DNA of 14,145 nucleotides from Polyrhizophydium stewartii (Eukaryota > Chytridiomycota > Chytridiomycetes > Rhizophydiales). Positions 9,330-14,145 of the stretch are shown here, piece by piece. Where the stretch lies: assembly GCA_027604665.1 (NCBI GenBank), contig JADGIZ010000408.1, positions 1-14,145 on the forward strand, in the 5' to 3' direction. A program made the position numbers and the translations under genes. Position 1 is the first letter of the stretch. The number at the start of each line of letters is the position of its first letter. The notes beneath the pieces are model-generated. The model was given only the letters and a program-made list of their open reading frames with translations. It ran no database searches and was not told the DNA's origin.

Positions 9330-11923
9330 TCAGCCATACGTCTTCATGGACAGCTGGATATGGTCGCGTAGCGAGTCGAGCGAGCCCATGAGATTGTTGA
9401 TCTTGCAAAATGTCATGGCCAGGCCTTGTGCATCATCTCGCTGTTGGAAGAGAGTCAGCTGCTGATGAGTCTATCAGGGAACTGTGACAGGCATGACTCG
9501 CCTCGTGCACGGGCAGCATGCGATATACGCCCGTTTTGATTTCGACTTTGAGGCAGCATAGGAGACGCCCGCGATCGGCCTGCAGCTTTGGGGCATGGCC
9601 CGGCGTCACAACATAGCCGCCAACAGCGGAATGCGCATGAGCATGGTTGTGTCCATGCCCGAAGCCGTGGCTCTGCGCGATGCCGGATGAATGTGGCTTG
9701 GTTCGCTGGCCGTCTCCTTCCTTGCTTGAAATCGGAGGAGTCGAGTTTTGAAGGGCGTGGTGGTGCTGGTGCTGCGCGAGCTCCGGATGCGTGTGGTGGT
9801 GAGTTCCAGTTTGCACTTGCTCTGGATGAGACGCCTGGTCACCATGAGCCGCAATCGCATGTACAGACGGCACTGCGGCGTGAGCTACTGGAGCCGATGT
9901 TGTAAGCGAGGAGCCTGCAAGATGAGGCAACGACTTTTGACGCTCCGAAGCCGAGGCGTGGGCCGACATGTCGCCATGTGCGAGGCCGCTTGAGATCGAT
10001 GTCTTTGTTGTAGAGTATCTTTGCTGATCCGATAGAGCCAATGGTGGGACGTGGTCGTGAGACAAAGTTTGGGAAGCACCTGTTGAGTGGGCTGCTGGGA
10101 CTGGCACCGACGGATTCGAACCGTGAGCAGACAAATGCCCACGCCCCGTCACGCCAGCGGTTCCGGCTGAACCGCCAGGCAGGCTATACAGAGTCTGGTG
10201 ATGCGTGATGTTGTCCATGCTGCGGATTGGTCGAGTGTGCTTGCTAGGCCCCGGTGCGTTTCCCGGCGTGCACGCACCAGTGCTAGGCCCACTGCGGCGA
10301 CGCAGCAAAGGGATGCTGTTCGTGGCGCCTGTACTGCTGTTAGACGGTAGATGGTGGAGCATGGCGCCTGAGCTGCTCGCGTTTCCGCCTGAAGCGCCGT
10401 TGGTCGAACTGGAGCCGCCCGTGCCGGTCAAATGAATGCTCGTACGTGACGAACGCTCAGATTGCGGGCCAGCGCTTGCCACCACGGCCGTTTCTGGATC
10501 GTCAAGAGAGTAGGGGATGCTTTTGGTTTGTCAATAAAAGCGCAGGCGGGAACAAGTCATGAAATGAAAAGGATAGAAGCGCGGGAACAAGAGTCCTACC
10601 TTTGGGCCCACATTGCTATGCGCTCCATGGCAGAAACAGTCTGCGTCTTCCCAACGTGCTCCGTGTGCTTTTTGAGGTTGCTTTCTGTGAGCGGGAGGCT
10701 GTTGCGTTTAAATGTAGGTCAGTCATTTGGTGGTGTTGAATGCCTGCATGATCTCAACATACTGGCGCCAATAGCCTGACACAAAGGCCTTGCTGTTGCT
10801 CGACCGGATCGAGATGCTTTCGTAGTGCCTTGAAACAGAGTCTGGATCGGTTGATCCGAGATTTCCATGGGCAATAGGGCCTGTCTGAAAACTTTCAACG
10901 GCATGGCCGGTGGCGAGGGTTGAAGACTGCCCAATACCGGCGTTTGCTGCGATCTTTTGGCTGTCGACGCCGCCAATTCCTGAAAGCCCTGACACGGCAG
11001 CAGTGCTCGGACGAGCCTCGAGCTGATGGAGCTTGGTTTCGAGGTCAGCGGCAAAGCGAACGCCCTTTTCGCGCCCAGCGGCTGCTGAGCCGATATAGTT
11101 GTGGGAGGCTGCTGGACCGCCAGAGCCAAGACTGCTGCGTAGAGGCGGGTGAAGAGCTGATCCGGGCTCCCCGGGGGTGCTCACGCGCGCGGCTGAGTAA
11201 CCGTGACCCGATCGCGTAGGTTGTCCGTTAAGCGAATGGTAGTTTGAGTACATGTGCGCACCGGCGTCCCTTTGGGGGCGTAGATGAAGCCCCGACGGAT
11301 CGCTGGCTGAGGGCCTTCGCGATAGAGCGTTTTGCTTTGAGGATTGCAGCGACAGCAGCGAGTTCTGGGCGGCAGCTGCCTGCCCAGAGGGGTGCCGACC
11401 TGCAGCGACGTGAGATGCGCCAAAAGTTAGCGGCAGAAGCGACGGCACATGCAAGCTGGGCCTCACCGTCGCTGCCGACGCCGCCACTGCCGCCATTTCC
11501 GCCGCCAGTCGTGGGCCGTGAGAGAGAGTGGTGACTTTTCGAGCGGGCGATATCCGAGAGCGAGGGCGAGCCATAGGCGGCGCTCGTGGCGGCGCCTCCG
11601 CTTGCAGCTCCGGCCGCCGAAACCGCCAAGCTCGCGCCCGCGCCGCTGCCTCCCGCTCTCGCGCCGCCACCAGAAGTGCCAGGCCGATCGGATGCAGCGG
11701 CGCCAAGCGGGATGTATGCCCCAATGGATCCGCCAAACCCGCCGATGGCGGCGGGGGTCTGCGTGCCTGCGCCGCCTGAAATGGCCGCCACGGCGGCCGG
11801 GGCGTGGCCGTGCCCAGATCCGGACGGGCGCACGGGCTGCACGCTCGACTTTGGGCGCTGCTTTGCTCGCTGCGACGGCGGCGGCACGCGGAAGGACCAT
11901 GGGGCCTGCGTGAAGGCCGGCAT
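9330..11923 (-). CDS. Uncharacterised Ser/Gly/His-rich protein, five exons
   Basis: The family is not recognised. Exons read on the minus strand: 11923-11467, 11399-10763, 10698-10600, 10519-9502, 9440-9330, giving about 773 aa; all phases close. Introns are 67, 64, 80 and 61 nt; one has a gtatgt donor and the last appears to be GC-AG. Most of the protein is low complexity: Gly/Ala/Ser-rich at the N-terminus, then Ser-rich, then His-rich stretches (GTHHHTHPELAQHQHHHA; HGFGHGHNHAHAHS). Two parts look ordered and hence constrained: a middle segment across exons 2-4 (GYWRHLPLTESNLKKHTEH, then SAMERIAMWAQSIPYSLDD), and a C-terminal module (LKVEIKTGVYRMLPVHE, then RDDAQGLAMTFCKINNL) that looks like a small beta-rich fold with an acidic DD turn and a final helix. 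Another feature is KGVRFAADLETKLHQLEA, possibly helical. A scaffold or cytoskeletal adaptor is conceivable but unproven. The start is the first ATG of the frame; the frame is open upstream to an acceptor-like site near 11999, so an extra 5' exon may exist. It is divergent from LYS9. Confidence 0.75.
9441..9501 (-). other. GC-AG intron in the uncharacterised gene
   Basis: The minus-strand junctions are CACGAG|gcgagt and ttccaacag|CGAGAT, 61 nt, with gctgac upstream of the acceptor. Splicing gives VHE-RDDAQGLAMTF and a 36-residue final exon that ends in a stop at 9330. Without splicing the frame stops after an unremarkable tail. The nearby GT at 9498-9497 would put the last exon out of frame with an immediate stop. 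Confidence 0.7.
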
Positions 11924-12008
11924 CCCGCGCGCGATGGCGTTGTCGTTGGGCGCCGAGATGCAAACCGGCCTCGAAAGGCCCAAATCGCCTTTCGCCTGAA
12001 ATCAGCAC
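11924..12008. promoter_or_regulatory. 85-bp divergent region, unknown gene / LYS9
   Basis: This is the whole space between the two proposed start codons, so it probably carries a bidirectional promoter. No TATA box, Gcn4 site (TGACTC) or Lys14-like element was recognised. It includes an acceptor-like ttcag on the minus strand. Confidence 0.45.
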
Positions 12009-14011
12009 ATGACCGTCAAGTGGGTCCCGCGAGCCTGTTCCCACCACCCGGCACCGCTCGCCGCTGACCAGCGCGCATGTGCCTCGCCATCGCGGGCGGC
12101 GGGCCAGCAGGAAGATCCTCCTCCTCGGCTCGGGCTACGTCGCACCGCCGTGCCTCAAGTACCTGCTGCGCAGGCCCGAGAACCACATCACCGTCGGTGC
12201 GTCCCCACAACCCGCGGACGCCTCGCTCCCGAGCTCACGCCCACTGACACGGCTTGCAGCAAGCCGCCGCCTGCAGAACGCAACCGCGCTCGCCGAGGGC
12301 CAAGACCGCGTGACGCCCATGTCGCTCGATGTCGACAGCGACGCTGCGCTCGAGGCCGCCGTTGCCCAGCACGACTTGGTGATCAGGTGTGTTCCGCGAG
12401 CGCCGATGACCGTGTCGTCGACGCCCTGGCTGACCACATGACCGACGTCGACGCCGCCTCCTCTGGCTCTCGGCAGTCTGATCCCCTACACCCACCATGC
12501 CCGCGTCATCGCCGCCGCTGTCAAGCACAAGAAGCACGTCGTCACCACCAGCTACATCTCGCCGGCTATGCTCGAGCACGACCAGGCGTGGGTTGCTGCG
12601 CGCATCTCCCACTCCCCATCGCCGTCAATCACCGCGGACTGACCACCACCATCTCCCGCTGATGCAGCGCCAAGGACGCGGGCATCACTGTCTTTAACGA
12701 GATTGGCGTCGACCCTGGAATCGACCATCTCTATGCCATCAAGACCATCGACGAGGTCCACAAGCAGGGCGGCAAGGTTGCTCTTTATGTCTGTGTGATC
12801 TTCGATTCCGATCGCTGACGTCCTTTGCTTTGATGCAGATCGTCTCGTTCCTCTCGTACTGCGGTGGCCTGCCCGCGCCCGAGGCCTCCAACAACCCCCT
12901 CGGCTACAAGTTCAGCTGGTCCTCGCGCGGCGTGCTCCTGGCATTGCGCAATAACGCAAAGTTTTGGGAGGACGGAAAGATTGTCGAGGTTCCAGGCGCC
13001 AACCTGATGGACATCGCCAAGCCCATTTACATCTACCCCGCATTCGCATTCGAGGGCTATCCGAACCGCGACTCGACGCCTTACACTGAGCGGTACAGCA
13101 TCCCCGAGTGCAAGACTGTCCTCCGCGGCACTCTCAGGTACCAGGGCTTTCCCAAGTTTGTCAAGGTTCTCGTCTCGCTGGGCTTCCTCAGCGACGAGCC
13201 TGTCTCCCACCTGCACGCCAACGCCGCCGAAATCGCCTGGGTGAGCAGCTTTCTTTGAGGACTCGCCACACGCACACACACCCGCTGACATCCAAGTCTA
13301 GAACGCTGTTCTCGCCAAGGCCCTTGGCACCGAGGATACATCCGAGGCGTGAGTGACGCTCTGCAATCGTGTATGCCTATGCGAGCCAGAAAACTAAGCA
13401 ACTACACACCGCAGTCATCTCATCTCGCTCGTGGCAGCAAAGGCAGGACTTTCCGGAGAGGAGGCCCGCCGCATCATTACTGGCCTCAAGTGGTGCGTGA
13501 CCGTGCATCTGGTTGCCGTTGTATAGTTCCATCGCTTTCTGCTGACTGCAACAAACAACCATAGGCTCGGCATGTTCTCGAACACGCCCGTCCATCGCCG
13601 GGGCAACCTTCTTGACACTTTGTGCGCCACGCTCGAGGAGAAGATGCAGTATTCTCCGGACGAACGCGACATGGTCATGCTGCAGCACAAGTTTGACATT
13701 GAGTGGCCGAGCGGAGCAAAGGTGCGTGCTAGTTGCATATATCTCGTTTGGTCGATGTGCTTGAGCTCACGCGCTCTCTGATGCTCCTTCAGGAGACCCG
13801 CACTTCGACCGGCCTGTGGTTTGGCGTGCCCGGCGGCGACTCGGCCATGGCCACCACCGTCGGCGTCCCGTGTGCCATCACCACCCAGCTCATCCTTGAC
13901 GGAAAGATCACCACAAAGGGCGTGATTGCACCCATGACCCCCGAGCTCGCATTTCCGATCATGCACGAGCTTGAGAAGGAGGGTATCTTCATGACCGAAG
14001 CAACGCTTTAG
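12009..14011 (+). CDS. LYS9: Saccharopine reductase (L-glutamate-forming), Lys9
   Basis: This cytosolic enzyme condenses alpha-aminoadipate semialdehyde with glutamate and reduces the product with NADPH to saccharopine, the penultimate step of fungal lysine synthesis. Ten exons: 12009-12019, 12111-12196, 12260-12386, 12477-12587, 12668-12776, 12839-13240, 13302-13348, 13415-13492, 13565-13721, 13793-14011. All phases close and give 448 aa, against 446 in yeast. The start is fixed by splicing: ATG-ACC-GTC-AA joins G-AAG to yield MTVKKILLLGSGYVAPP, the N-terminal Rossmann dinucleotide motif (GSGYVA, residues 10-15). Other landmarks are DLVISLIPYTHH, TTSYISPAM, NEIGVDPGIDHLYAIKTID, SYCGGLPAPEASNNPLGYKF, YPNRDST, LRGTLRYQGFPKFVK, MQYSPDERDMVMLQHKF, ETRTST and a C-terminal dinucleotide-domain return (MATTVGVPCAITTQLILDG). 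No residue looks disrupted. It is a single-function protein, not fused to Lys1. Nine introns in 1.35 kb of coding sequence make it the most densely interrupted gene here. Confidence 0.97.
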
Positions 14012-14145
14012 TTCCGCGCCTCAATGAAAAGAGACGTTTGCGAAGCACTGAGACTTTCCGGGGGAAAAAACGTTAGATAAAGCTGGTAAGCAATCTTGGT
14101 TTCTTTGAAAGATCAAAGTGTGCAGCAACGGCTGCACATCATGCT
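14012..14145 (+). other. LYS9 3' flank to the window edge
   Basis: No gene can be supported in these 134 bases. They are clearly AT-richer than the coding regions. AATGAAA near 14023 and GATAAA near 14075 could act as degenerate poly(A) signals; no exact AATAAA is present. Confidence 0.4.

Noticed and set aside
12422..12476. Peptide open between LYS9 exons 3 and 4 that could be read as an insertion
   Set aside because: Removal of the 90-nt intron at 12387-12476 gives the expected DLVISLIPYTHH sequence.
13267..13282. Short CA-rich repeat
   Set aside because: It is a small microsatellite-like stretch within a LYS9 intron, too short to deserve a repeat call.

Overview
This is a GC-rich, intron-dense nuclear segment, almost certainly fungal. 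The strongest taxonomic clue is a complete LYS9 (saccharopine reductase) of the alpha-aminoadipate lysine pathway, which is typical of fungi. A calcium-binding PP2A B'' regulatory subunit, many short introns (mostly 55-95 nt, often GTGCGY/GTGAGT donors and CTGAC-like branch sites) and Ala/Ser/Gln/His-rich disordered tails would fit an early-diverging (perhaps zoosporic) fungus. That placement is inference. No prokaryotic features, RNA genes, transposons or CRISPR arrays were seen.

Five protein genes alternate strictly in strand (+ - + - +), giving two tail-to-tail and two head-to-head junctions. (1) 151-3866 (+): PP2A regulatory subunit B''/PPP2R3 with two EF-hands, about 12 exons, and long low-complexity ends. 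(2) 8179-4283 (-): the 18S rRNA/tRNA cytidine acetyltransferase Kre33/NAT10, five exons, 1146 aa, every splice junction frame-consistent. (3) 8204-9122 (+): a two-exon TMEM70/TMEM186-like mitochondrial inner-membrane protein of about 285 aa. (4) 11923-9330 (-): an unrecognised five-exon, about 773-aa disordered protein with a conserved-looking middle motif and a compact C-terminal module. (5) 12009-14011 (+): LYS9, ten exons, 448 aa, starting with an 11-base first exon.

The genes are housekeeping or uncharacterised and do not form an obvious pathway. The layout is the most notable thing: the NAT10 and TMEM70-like start codons are only 24 bp apart, and those of the unknown gene and LYS9 about 85 bp apart, so each pair probably shares a compact bidirectional promoter. 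No new defence or mobile system is visible. The best candidates for something undescribed are the 773-aa protein and its GC-AG intron.

Exon boundaries were derived by hand from reading-frame continuity and family similarity recalled from knowledge. No alignment or transcript data were available.
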